From Bog-756 sp963833585 (GTDB lineage: Bacteria; Actinomycetota; Acidimicrobiia; Acidimicrobiales; RAAP-2), in contig CAWHYF010000006.1 in assembly GCA_963833585.1 (NCBI GenBank), positions 992,001-1,056,000 on the forward strand: DNA of 64,000 nt, given 5' to 3'. The position numbers and the translations under genes were made by a program. The notes beneath the pieces were generated by a model, which saw only the letters and a program-made list of their open reading frames with translations, did not search any database and was not told the origin of the DNA. The number at the start of each line of letters is the position of its first letter. The stretch's first letter is position 1. Shown here piece after piece: positions 17,842 to 26,407 of the stretch.

Positions 17842-17999
17842 CTCCCTTCCTGCAAGGGTGGGGCGGACAGGATCTCAGCGATCACAGCGTCAGCGTTGGC
17901 CTCGTCGCTCGCCCGGAGATCGACCAGCTCCTCGAACGACTGCTGCCGAGGGTGATCAACGAGATGCTGTCCTGCCTCCACCACCCTGATACGCGGCAT
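17838..17999 (-). CDS. Small hypothetical protein (53 aa)
   Basis: A 53-residue ORF from ATG 17999 to TGA 17838 on the minus strand, reading MPRIRVVEAGQHLVDHPRQQ, then SFEELVDLRASDEANADAVI and a short AEILSAPP-type tail. It is acidic and helix-prone with a mixed composition unlike the neighbouring shadow frames. An in-frame TAG 9 bases upstream of the ATG fixes the maximum length. No good Shine-Dalgarno sequence is visible. Its stop overlaps the start of the 84-residue ORF (ATGA). Function is unknown; a two-gene cassette of small proteins is one possibility, but nothing in the sequence identifies a toxin or antitoxin. Confidence 0.45.
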   Translation of the reverse strand: MPRIRVVEAGQHLVDHPRQQSFEELVDLRASDEANADAVIAEILSAPPLQEGR

Positions 18000-18223
18000 A
18001 CACGGGATCTACCCAACGGGCCTGGAATCGAAACCCCCAGAGGTACGGATGGCACGGCTGACCAGGGGTGTGGCCCCGGGACGGGCCTCCTCGTGTTCGC
18101 GTACACGGATTGGCCGAGCAGCCAGACGGCGGGGTCGTCCTCAGCGCGGCGGCATCAGAGGTCCAGGTCCGGCCGGCTGCGGATGGGCCCCCGTTGGCTT
18201 GGCCCGGCTCGTTTTGTGGCCCC

Positions 18224-18842
18224 TTGAGCGGGGTATCCGACCCCTATGGCCGGGCTGTCCGCAACGAGCGGGATGGTCTCCTTCGGATGCTTGATGCCCT
18301 TGACGCCACCGCCGATCCGGTGGAACGGGCCGATCTGGCGACCAGCATCGTCGGAGCGGCCGCTCGCTACGAGAACATCAATGAGGCAGCGGTACCCTCC
18401 ACTCTGGGCGGGGTCGAGGGGATCCAACCAGCTCTTGACCGCGCCGAGGCCGATCGGCAGGCACTGAGGGAGGCGTTGAAGGACATGCACGGGCCAATTC
18501 GGAATGTGAAACCGCTCACTGCCCATGTGGATGATCCCGAGGGATTCGAGCGTGCTTTGGCGTCCATGGTGACGGCGATCCGAGCCCACCTGGACCGCGA
18601 AGCGAAAGAGCTCCTCCCGTTGGTCGAGGGCATGGACCCTCGATGCCGACCGTCTGTCCGACAAACTTCGATCGGTCGCCCGGCATGCCACAAGTCTTCC
18701 CGATCCACCCTCCCACCCGCTGCGTCGAAAGATCGCTGAGTTGGGGGAGGCGATCGAGCGGGCGGTCGGCGACGAGTCGACCCCCTGGAACCCCGGCACG
18801 AGGCACGTCGAGCAGAACGGACCGGCCGAAGGCGCCGGATAG
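18224..18842 (+). CDS. Helical, hemerythrin-like protein with one frame break
   Basis: An alpha-helical protein of about 205 residues after repair. The first frame encodes RDGLLRMLDALDATADPVER, DLATSIVGAAARYENINEAA and MVTAIRAHLDREAKELLPLV, a four-helix pattern reminiscent of HHE/hemerythrin domains. Most metal-binding His positions are replaced, so iron binding is doubtful. After GMD the frame turns into Arg/Ser/Pro junk. Dropping one C from the CCC at 18637-18639 continues as LDADRLSDKLRSVARHATSL, then PLRRKIAELGEAIERAVGDE, to a TAG at 18840-18842. The start is uncertain: the TTG at 18224 is the best in-frame candidate, and the frame is open further upstream. It is divergent from the small ORF pair. 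Confidence 0.5.
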
Positions 18843-18987
18843 ACCTCCCACCCGACGCCCTCGGCGCGGTCCGAGGATTCCTGCTGGAATGATGCAGCTG
18901 TGATCTGGGGACTCCGGTCCCAAGGTCGGGGGTGGCCGCCTTGGCTAGCCTGGTTCCGGCGGGTTCGAGACGGAGGGCTGAGATCGG

Positions 18988-20859
18988 GTGCCGACGCGAC
19001 GCGAGGTGCTGAAGGGCGGTGGGGGCACCCTACTGGCCGGAATTGCGGGAGCGCCGCTTGGGGCCAAGGCGGCAGGGGCCGGGACGCGGCGGAGGCGAGC
19101 TGTGGCCTCGGCAGGTTCCGCAGAGCTGGCACCCCGGACCGCCCCAGGGTTCCGCCGTGGTGGAGCTGGTCCGCTCTACTGGAGCACCTACGGCTACGAG
19201 TTCTTCAACAACACCCTCATTCCCGAGGAGGTGTGGAAGACCAACGTCGATTGGGTGGCGACCACATTCCGGGATTACGGCTACACCATGGTCTGCACCG
19301 ACGGTTGGATTGACAACACCCAACGGATTACCCGTCACGGTTACATCGTGAGCCAGGCCGACGACTGGGTGCACGACTGGGCGTGGTGGGCCGACTACCT
19401 GAAGGCCCAAGGCCTAGGGCTCGGTGTCTACTACAACCCCCTGTGGGCTACCCGGTCGGCGGTCACGAACCCGTCCGTGACCGTCATCGGCCGACCCGAC
19501 GTCAAGGTGGCCGACATTGTCAATCCGGGGGACGACTTCGACGGAGGCGGCCTCCTGCAGTGGGTCGACGCCAGCCGCGACGGAGCCGAGGAGTACGTGA
19601 AGGGCTACGTGACGCACTTCCGCGAACTCGGTGCCGTGTTCCTCCGGGTCGACTTTCTGGCCTGGTACGAGGTGGGCTATGACCAGAGCGAGGGCACGGT
19701 CGGAGTGGCCCACGGCCGAGACTCCTATCTACGGGCACTCGGGTGGATGCGTGAGGCGGCTGGCGACATGCAGCTGAGCCTGGTCATGCCCAACCTGTTC
19801 GACCACGGCTCCGGGGAACGGCCATTCGGCGACCTGGTCCGGATCGACAACGACGTAAGCTACGGCGCCTGGTACGACTTGAGTGACGGCCGCCAGACCT
19901 GGCAGCCCGAGTGGTCCCAGTGGAACAACCCGTTCCTCGGGTTCACCGGATTCGCCGACATCTCCGGCCGGGGTCAGATGATTCTCGACGGCGACCCGTT
20001 GATCATGCAGACCTTCGCCAACGACGGCGAACGGCAGAGCGCGATCAATCTTTTCACCATGGCCGGTGCCTCGATCGCCATCACGGACCACGTCGACACG
20101 ATCGGGAGCAACGCCCACCTCTACCAGAACCTCGAGGTACTGGCCCTGCGCCGGGCGGGACTGGTCGGCAAGCCGGTCTTCAACAACGGCCACGGATTCG
20201 AATACGACCCTTCGAGCCGAGACCCGGAGCGCTGGATCGGCCAGTTGCCAGACGGAAGTTGGGCGGTGGGGTTGTTCAACCGAGACGACGGTCCGGATGC
20301 CACCACCAAATCGATCGACTTCGCCACTGTTCTCGGAATCACCGGTCCAGCCATGGTCCGCGACCTCTGGGCTCACGCCGACTTGGGGGTGATGACTGGC
20401 TACCAGGTGTCACTGCCGCCGCATGCCTCAGTTCTCTTGTCGGTGGTGCCGCAGGGTCCGGTCCACTATGAGGCCGAGGTCGGGGCATGGGCGGGATCGG
20501 CCAGGTTCGAAAACGCGGTCGGCGGCCATGAAGGGATGGGTTACGTCACCAGCCTCGGGACGGAGGGAAGCAGCGTGGCCGTAGCCGTCTCGGTCGACAG
20601 TCCCGGTAGTCGCCAGCTCTCGTTCCGTGTCGCCAACTCCACCGGTGGCCCGTCGAAGCTAGCCGTCCGTGCCCTCGACCCGGCGACCGGAACGCAATAC
20701 GGCATGGCCATGCTCCACGTGCCCAGCACCTCGGCCTGGACATCGTGGCAGACCGTTCCGGTTGCGCTGACCATGGCTGGAGGCACGAATCTTGTGGTGT
20801 GCAGCGTCGAGACGTCCGATCAGGGTTCGGTCAACCTCGACTACATCGCCCTGTCCTAG
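18988..20859 (+). CDS. Tat-exported GH27-like alpha-galactosidase with CBM35-like tail
   Basis: A 623-residue secreted glycosidase. The N-terminus has a twin-arginine motif (PTRREVLKGGGGTLLAG) and an Ala-rich signal. The (beta/alpha)8 catalytic domain resembles clan GH-D, family 27: YTMVCTDGWIDNTQRITRHG, then LKAQGLGLGVYYNPLW. AVFLRVDFLAWYEVG carries the likely nucleophile Asp, and VRIDNDVSYGAWYDL the likely acid/base Asp. Residues ~490-623 are a beta-sandwich of the CBM6/35 type (VHYEAEVGAWAGSARF to GSVNLDYIALS). The expected substrate is terminal alpha-galactosyl or related beta-L-arabinopyranosyl residues on plant polysaccharides. GTG 18988 follows GGAGGG; TAGCCT at 18946-18951 may be its -10. 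It stands alone. Confidence 0.82.
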   Translation: MPTRREVLKGGGGTLLAGIAGAPLGAKAAGAGTRRRRAVASAGSAELAPRTAPGFRRGGAGPLYWSTYGYEFFNNTLIPEEVWKTNVDWVATTFRDYGYTMVCTDGWIDNTQRITRHGYIVSQADDWVHDWAWWADYLKAQGLGLGVYYNPLWATRSAVTNPSVTVIGRPDVKVADIVNPGDDFDGGGLLQWVDASRDGAEEYVKGYVTHFRELGAVFLRVDFLAWYEVGYDQSEGTVGVAHGRDSYLRALGWMREAAGDMQLSLVMPNLFDHGSGERPFGDLVRIDNDVSYGAWYDLSDGRQTWQPEWSQWNNPFLGFTGFADISGRGQMILDGDPLIMQTFANDGERQSAINLFTMAGASIAITDHVDTIGSNAHLYQNLEVLALRRAGLVGKPVFNNGHGFEYDPSSRDPERWIGQLPDGSWAVGLFNRDDGPDATTKSIDFATVLGITGPAMVRDLWAHADLGVMTGYQVSLPPHASVLLSVVPQGPVHYEAEVGAWAGSARFENAVGGHEGMGYVTSLGTEGSSVAVAVSVDSPGSRQLSFRVANSTGGPSKLAVRALDPATGTQYGMAMLHVPSTSAWTSWQTVPVALTMAGGTNLVVCSVETSDQGSVNLDYIALS

Positions 20860-21265
20860 AGATCTTGCTCACACGGGGGCGTTGCCGCCCCGAACTGGAT
20901 TCTCTCGAACAGGCTGGTTGGCGCGGGGGTTAGGTGGATGTGGGTGCCCGGAAAACAGACTCTCGACGGATGATTCCCCCGCGACCGTGTGTGGAGTCCG
21001 AGGGAAACCCAGGGAAGCGGTCGAAAACCGTCAGGGACACGTCCTGGTCAGAACGAGGGTCTTCTCGGGGACCCACCACCCTGGGTCGTCGACAGAACAC
21101 GTGACCGGACTTCTGGGGACTGTCCGCAGCCACCGACTGGCTGTGGGGCGGTCCGCGGGAGGGGCGAATCAGTCTGCTGACGGGCACGACTCGCCGGCAC
21201 CGTAGAGTCGGGTCCAAGGGAGCTCGTTCGGCCAGCACCCGGGGTCCACTGCGAGGGGAGGTCTC
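20860..21265. other. Intergenic region with DUF2252 promoter
   Basis: About 400 bases without a credible gene. TAGAGT at 21203-21208 is a plausible -10 for the DUF2252 gene, leaving a ~50-base leader that ends in GAGGGGAGG before ATG 21266. No hairpin, RNA or repeat stands out. Confidence 0.4.
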
Positions 21266-22657
21266 ATGACGGAGCCCGCTTCAAGAGAACCGGCACCACC
21301 GCCCACCCCCGTGCATGATCTGTCGGCCACGAGCGACGAGCGACGGAAGTCTGGAAAGTTGGCTCGCAAGCGAGCTCGGCGGGGCAGCCTCGGCCATTGG
21401 CTGGAGGTGGAGCGCGGGCATGACCCGCTCACAACGATCTTGGCCCAGAATCAAATCAGAATCCCCGAGCTGGTTCCCATCCGGCACCAGCGAATGGCAG
21501 TATCCCCCTGGAACTACTACCGGGGTGCCGCTGCGGTGATGGCCGGCGACCTCGCATCCCAACCCAATAGCGGTCTCCAAGTGCAGCTCTGTGGCGACGC
21601 CCACGTCCTGAACTTCGGACTGTGGGCCACACCGGAGCGGAACCTGATGTTTGACTTACGCGATTTCGACGAAACGTTGCCGGGTCCGTTCGAATGGGAT
21701 GTCAAACGTCTCGCCGCCAGTCTGGTGGTCGTCGCACGGGAGAACGGGGTCAAGCGGGGTAGGGCCGAGGCCGCCGTCACCGCGGCAATCGAGGCGTATC
21801 GGCAGCGAATGCGCAGGTACACAACGATGCCCGAGCTCGACATCTGGTACGACGGCATGCACGTTGACAGCTTGATCAGCTACTACGAGCCCGCCGACCG
21901 CGGGCAGGTCTCGGTCTACATCGAGAAGAAGCAACAGCGCCGTACCAGCCGCGGCGCATTTGCCAAGCTCACGACCATGGCTCACGGAAGGCCCAGGATT
22001 ACCGAGGAGCCACCGGTTCGGGTGGCCATCAACGACGAGGAACAGGCCGATCTGGTTGACCACCTGCTCGCTGAGTATCGAATGACGCTCCAAGAGGACC
22101 GAAGGACCTTGTTCGATCGATTCACCGAGGCCGACGTGGTCCGCCAGATCGTTGGGGTTGGAAGCGTGGGGATGCAGGTCTATCTGGTCCTCATGGAGGG
22201 ACGCACCGGCGCTGATCCGTTGTTCTTGCAGGTCAAACAAGCGGGACCTTCGGTGTACGAGGCTCACACCCGGCCCAGCCGCCACGACAATCACGGCGCC
22301 CGGGTGATCAATGGGAAGCGGCTGGTCCAGAGCGCCACCGACATCTTCGTTGGTTGGGGCTCGTTGCACGGGAAGGACTACTACGTCCGGCAGTTTCGCG
22401 ACATGAAGATCATCCCGACGACGGAACTGATCGCTCCCCGCCTCGTCGAATTCGCCACCGCGTGTGGAGAGACCCTGGCCCGGGCCCATGCGCGCACCGG
22501 CGACCCAGTTGCCATCGATGGCTACATCGGGAAGGGAGTGCAGTTCGCCGCCTCGATCAGCCGGTTCGCGCACTCGTACGCCGACCAGAACGCGCGGGAC
22601 CACGCGCAACTGGTGAGAGCGATCGCCGACGGATCAGTCGAGGGACTCCCAGGTTGA
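21266..22657 (+). CDS. DUF2252 family protein (kinase-fold-like)
   Basis: A 463-residue member of the DUF2252 family, common in actinobacteria and proteobacteria and distantly related to aminoglycoside-phosphotransferase/kinase folds. Biochemical function is unknown. The family landmarks are all present: RHQRMAVSPWNYYRGAAAVM, QLCGDAHVLNFGLWATPERN and MFDLRDFDETLPGPFEWDVK. Further on are GSVGMQVYLVLMEG and YYVRQFRDMKIIPTTEL, and GETLARAHARTGD near the C-terminus. GDAHVLNFG and DLRDFDE resemble catalytic-loop and DFG-like motifs, so phosphotransfer is conceivable but unproven. It is cytoplasmic, with no signal or membrane segment. A strong GAGGGGAGG ribosome site precedes the ATG. Confidence 0.9.
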   Translation: MTEPASREPAPPPTPVHDLSATSDERRKSGKLARKRARRGSLGHWLEVERGHDPLTTILAQNQIRIPELVPIRHQRMAVSPWNYYRGAAAVMAGDLASQPNSGLQVQLCGDAHVLNFGLWATPERNLMFDLRDFDETLPGPFEWDVKRLAASLVVVARENGVKRGRAEAAVTAAIEAYRQRMRRYTTMPELDIWYDGMHVDSLISYYEPADRGQVSVYIEKKQQRRTSRGAFAKLTTMAHGRPRITEEPPVRVAINDEEQADLVDHLLAEYRMTLQEDRRTLFDRFTEADVVRQIVGVGSVGMQVYLVLMEGRTGADPLFLQVKQAGPSVYEAHTRPSRHDNHGARVINGKRLVQSATDIFVGWGSLHGKDYYVRQFRDMKIIPTTELIAPRLVEFATACGETLARAHARTGDPVAIDGYIGKGVQFAASISRFAHSYADQNARDHAQLVRAIADGSVEGLPG

Positions 22658-22826
22658 AACTCACGCTTCAATGATGTCGATCACTGCGACGTGCAATCCC
22701 CAAGACGCCAGTACTCTTTCCGTGCCTGCTGAAACTAGATGCCGTCGGTAGGATGGTATGTGAGGTTGTCGCGCCGGACTTCCCCTGCTCCAGGACCGGA
22801 CGCCGCCGGCCGATGGAGGAGCTGAA

Positions 22827-23471
22827 ATGTCCCAGTTGCTGAGGGTGCAGTGCTTCAACGTGTCACTGGATGGGTTCGGCGCCGGTCACGGCCAGAGCCT
22901 GGACCACCCTTTCGGGCACGCCGACCCCGCAGACCTGTTCTCATGGGCCGGCGCCACCGCGAGCTGGGTGAACCGCACTGATCCCGGCGGCAGCCAAGGA
23001 CTCGACGACTACTTCACCCGTGACATGACCCGCAACATTGGTGCCGAGATCATGGGACGCAACAAGTTCGGTCCCCAGCGCGGACCGTGGGAGAATTGCG
23101 AGTGGAAAGGCTGGTGGGGCGACGTCCCACCGTTCCACACTCCGGTGTTCGTGCTCACCCATCACGACCGCCCGTCGTTCAGTTTGTCCGACACCTCCTT
23201 TCACTTCCTCAACGTCCCCCCCGCCGAAGCCCTGCGGCAAGCGAAGCAGGCCGCAGGGGGCAAGAACGTGCGGCTGGGTGGCGGAGTCGCAACCGTCCGC
23301 GAATTTCTCGATGCTGACCTCGTTGACACGCTGCACATCGCCGTGGCACCGACCGAGCTCGGCCGCGGCGAACGACTCTGGGCGGACCCCAGCGAGCTGC
23401 TCGACCGCTTTCACCTCGACTCCGTTCCCAGCCCCAGTGGAGTGACCCACCTGCTGTTCTGGCGCCGGTGA
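22827..23471 (+). CDS. Dihydrofolate-reductase-like protein (RibD C-terminal domain)
   Basis: A 214-residue protein of the RibD_C/DHFR-like superfamily, NAD(P)H-dependent reductases whose cellular role in actinobacteria is usually unknown. The N-terminal strand LRVQCFNVSLDGFGAGHGQS, the mid-segment HTPVFVLTHHDRPSF, the cofactor loop NVRLGGGVATVREFLDADLV and the strand TLHIAVAPTELGRGERLW match the family order. GGAGGAG lies just upstream of ATG 22827. It is the last rightward gene before a convergent block. No operon partner is visible. Confidence 0.85.
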   Translation: MSQLLRVQCFNVSLDGFGAGHGQSLDHPFGHADPADLFSWAGATASWVNRTDPGGSQGLDDYFTRDMTRNIGAEIMGRNKFGPQRGPWENCEWKGWWGDVPPFHTPVFVLTHHDRPSFSLSDTSFHFLNVPPAEALRQAKQAAGGKNVRLGGGVATVREFLDADLVDTLHIAVAPTELGRGERLWADPSELLDRFHLDSVPSPSGVTHLLFWRR

Positions 23472-23517
23472 GCGGCGAGCAGCAGAGGCACAAATCCAGG
23501 TCCGGCCGATGGCGCCC

Positions 23518-23670
23518 CTAGTGGCCGGGCGTTGGCTCGTCCAGCCGTCGTCGGTACTCAGGACTCTTGCGGGCATTCCAGAACATGCGCAGGCTCTCAG
23601 GGTCCGCGGTCGCCGCAGTGGTGAACACTCCTTCGGCCACCCGCTCCTGCCGCATTTCCCGGACCGTCAT
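23518..23670 (-). CDS. Small hypothetical protein (50-55 aa)
   Basis: A short ORF in the gap between convergent genes, from ATG 23670 to TAG 23518, reading MTVREMRQERVAEGVFTTAA, then DPESLRMFWNARKSPEYRRR and ending LDEPTPGH. Codon choice and composition look protein-like, unlike the other frames. Upstream in the same frame are four Val codons. Removing one G from the GGG at 23682-23684 would place an ATG at 23686 in frame and give MVVVV as the N-terminus, which would fit the one-base insertion pattern seen elsewhere here. Family unknown; the charged C-terminal helix could bind nucleic acid or a protein partner. Confidence 0.4.
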   Translation of the reverse strand: MTVREMRQERVAEGVFTTAATADPESLRMFWNARKSPEYRRRLDEPTPGH

Positions 23671-23848
23671 GACGACGACGACCCATCTGCGCCTTCCCCG
23701 GGTGCGTCGCCTAGCCGCCTAAGCGGTACCTCGCCCGATGTGCCCGAATGTAGCCCGGCTGCCGGCGTGTCAACCACGCAGTGGGGATCCAGAAGGCGAT
23801 GTGTCCACTCGTTCCCAGGTCGCCCGGAACGGTCCACGCATCGAGTGG

Positions 23849-26116
23849 TTACTGGCTTGGAACGGCCAGGGGCCGCCGCCTCGCCGCCGCCTCATCCCAC
23901 AAAATCTCCACGTCGGCCACGTCGAGCGGCCTGGAGAACAGGAAGCCCTGCCCGACATTGACCCCCTCGGTTCGAAGTCGGTCCCGCTGGGAGGCGCTCT
24001 CGACTCCTTCGGCGACGGTCGTGAACCCGAGTACCTTCCCCAACTGGACCAGCGTATGGACGATCGCCGCCGACTCCTTGGTCTCTGCCATCCCCGATAC
24101 GAATGACTTGTCGATCTTCAGAACGTCGATGGGGAACTGCCGTAGATACGACAGCGACGAGTACCCGGTGCCGAAGTCGTCGATGGCGAGACGCACTCCC
24201 AGGGTCTTGAGCAGATTGAGCCGGGCGAGGGTGGCCTGTACGTCATTCATCAACGTGCTCTCGGTCAGTTCCAAGATCAGCATGCCGGGATCGAATCCCG
24301 TCGTCGAAAGCGCTTCATGGACATCGTCAAGTATCCGGTCTTGCTCGAGTTGGATCGCCGACACATTGACGGACATGGCCATCCCATGGCCGTTCTCATG
24401 CCATTGCGCGCCCTGCCTACAGGCCTCATGGAGCACCCACTTTCCCACGGGTACGATCAGGCCGCTCGATTCGAGTGCCTGAATGAACCCACTGGGCTGG
24501 ATGACACCTCGTTCTGGATGGCGCCAGCGCAATAGGGCTTCCACGCCATTGAAGTGCCCGGTGGTGAGGTCAATGGTGGGTTGGTACTGCAGAAAGAACT
24601 GATGGTCCTGAAGAGCATGTTGGAGGTCCACCTCCATGGCCCGTTGGCCATTGATCTCTTCGTGCATGGTGGGCACAAACGTCGCCGAGCGGTCCTTGCC
24701 AGCTGCCTTCGCCCGATAGAGGGCGATATCGGCGTCCCGCAGTAGCTCCCCGGCCTCCAACCGATCCCCTTCGGCGATCCCGATACTTGCCGTCACCCGC
24801 AGCGGTACATCACTGGCAGAGACCTGAAAGGGCGTGGCCAGGACGTCTCGAATTCGTTCGGCCACCATGTCAGAACCGGCGCCGAGCGAGGCGTCTTCCA
24901 CCAGGACGACGAACTCGTCGCCCCCGAGCCGACCCACCGTGTCCCCCTCTCGGAGCGCGGTGGCCAATCTGGCCGCCACTCCCGCCAAGAGTTGATCCCC
25001 CGCCTCGTGACCCAGCGTGTCGTTGATGTCCTTGAAGTTGTCGAGGTCGATGAACAGAGCTGCAGTCGGGGTGTGCTGCCGTCTGGCCCGGGCGTGCATC
25101 TGCTCGATTCGGTTGAGGATCAAGCTCCGATTGGGAAGTCCCGTGAGGGAGTCGTGGAGGGCGGTATGGGCCAACCTCTCTTCGGCGTCCTTTCGACGGG
25201 TGATGTCGCGCATGTTGGCCACGATCCCATTGACATCGGGGTCATTGGTCAGATTGGTCATCGCCGCCTCGAACCACAGATAGTCGCCCGCCGAGGAGAG
25301 AAGTCGGATTTCCTGATGGACGGTGGCATCGGGAGAACTGGTCGCCGCCAAGGCCGCTCGGAGCCCGGCAATGTCGTCGGGATGGATCAGCGCCGGTCCG
25401 TGGATTCTCTGGGCTTCCCCGATCGGATAGCCGAGCACGGCCTCGAAGGCGGGGCTGGCATATTGAATCGACCCATCTGCTGACACGACCATGATGATGT
25501 CGCTAGATCGAGTGACCAGGGCCGAGAAACGTCGCTCGGATCGACGGAGTTCGTCGGCCAGCTTCTCTTGGTCGGCGGCGGCTCTCCCCAGCAGCTCGAT
25601 GACCAGGAGTGCCCCCAAGAGTCCCAACCCGGCGACACCCTGGACGGTGGGTTCCTTGATGAGAGTGGGGGCGAAATGCACGACGATGGCGATCTGACCT
25701 AGTGCCATGACGGCCGTCGTCCAGAGTAGGCACGGCCAGATCACCGTCGAGTCGAACGTCTGCAGAGCGGTGGCAGCCCCGAAGATGAACCCGATCGACA
25801 GGATCGGGCCCCAGCCGGTGCAGTAGGCAACCACGCCGATCACCGCCATACTGGCCCCGATGTTGGCGTTCCTCTGCCAGGGTCGATGGGATCCTGCCCA
25901 GAGAGCAGAGTGGGCCAGACGGACCAGCCCGGCTCCGATGATGATCGCCACATACACCCAGTACGGATCGGGTGCGATGAGGTGCAGCCACCGCATCAGG
26001 CAGAACGCCCCCGCGACCAGGGGGAGAACGAGCAGGGTGGGATCAGTCAGTTCGCTCTGAAGTCGTGTCAGGACGGTGCCGGTAGCCGCCAGTTCTGTGT
26101 CTGGCAACGAGTCCAT
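23849..26116 (-). CDS. Membrane-bound PAS-GGDEF-EAL cyclic-di-GMP enzyme
   Basis: A 755-residue bifunctional signalling protein that should make and/or break cyclic-di-GMP at the inner membrane. Residues ~25-180 contain about six hydrophobic helices (DPTLLVLPLVAGAFCLMRWL onward). Residues ~190-315 are a PAS/PAC sensor (SSDIIMVVSADGSIQYASPA). The GGDEF domain has HDSLTGLPNRSLILNRIEQ and GRLGGDEFVVLVEDAS, an intact active site. The EAL domain is also intact: FNGVEALLRWRHPERG, ELTESTLMND, LAIDDFGTGYSSLSYLRQFP, DVLKIDKSFV and AEGVES. Both activities are possible; the signal sensed is unknown. Another diguanylate cyclase lies directly upstream on the same strand, 291 bases away. Confidence 0.94.
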   Translation of the reverse strand: MDSLPDTELAATGTVLTRLQSELTDPTLLVLPLVAGAFCLMRWLHLIAPDPYWVYVAIIIGAGLVRLAHSALWAGSHRPWQRNANIGASMAVIGVVAYCTGWGPILSIGFIFGAATALQTFDSTVIWPCLLWTTAVMALGQIAIVVHFAPTLIKEPTVQGVAGLGLLGALLVIELLGRAAADQEKLADELRRSERRFSALVTRSSDIIMVVSADGSIQYASPAFEAVLGYPIGEAQRIHGPALIHPDDIAGLRAALAATSSPDATVHQEIRLLSSAGDYLWFEAAMTNLTNDPDVNGIVANMRDITRRKDAEERLAHTALHDSLTGLPNRSLILNRIEQMHARARRQHTPTAALFIDLDNFKDINDTLGHEAGDQLLAGVAARLATALREGDTVGRLGGDEFVVLVEDASLGAGSDMVAERIRDVLATPFQVSASDVPLRVTASIGIAEGDRLEAGELLRDADIALYRAKAAGKDRSATFVPTMHEEINGQRAMEVDLQHALQDHQFFLQYQPTIDLTTGHFNGVEALLRWRHPERGVIQPSGFIQALESSGLIVPVGKWVLHEACRQGAQWHENGHGMAMSVNVSAIQLEQDRILDDVHEALSTTGFDPGMLILELTESTLMNDVQATLARLNLLKTLGVRLAIDDFGTGYSSLSYLRQFPIDVLKIDKSFVSGMAETKESAAIVHTLVQLGKVLGFTTVAEGVESASQRDRLRTEGVNVGQGFLFSRPLDVADVEILWDEAAARRRPLAVPSQ

Positions 26117-26407
26117 CTTGTCTATATCGACCTGCGAGGGCGCATCTGAAGGTCCGATCGACCATCCATCCCGGGGGTCGGAAGTGCTTCAGCACTCCTG
26201 CAGCACGATTCGACGACGAGGTGTTCTGAACGGGTGCCTCGGGGCGGTCGGCCCTTGTCCGAGCTCATCCGACCTACCCACAAATCCTCAAGAAGGCTGT
26301 TCGGGCGCCACGCCCTGCGCCGAGGCCGTCAGGAAGGGGGCCGCCGGGACAATGGCGTTGCGCTCCGGCCGTCTGTTGGCGTCGTCCGGGTTGTCCGAAT
26401 CCGAAGC

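Noticed and set aside
17574..18227. 217-codon plus-strand frame
   Set aside because: Ser/Arg/Pro-rich shadow; the minus-strand small ORFs have far more protein-like composition.
23676..23690. GAC/GTC trinucleotide repeat resembling a microsatellite
   Set aside because: Only four units; explained by Val codons of the small ORF frame.
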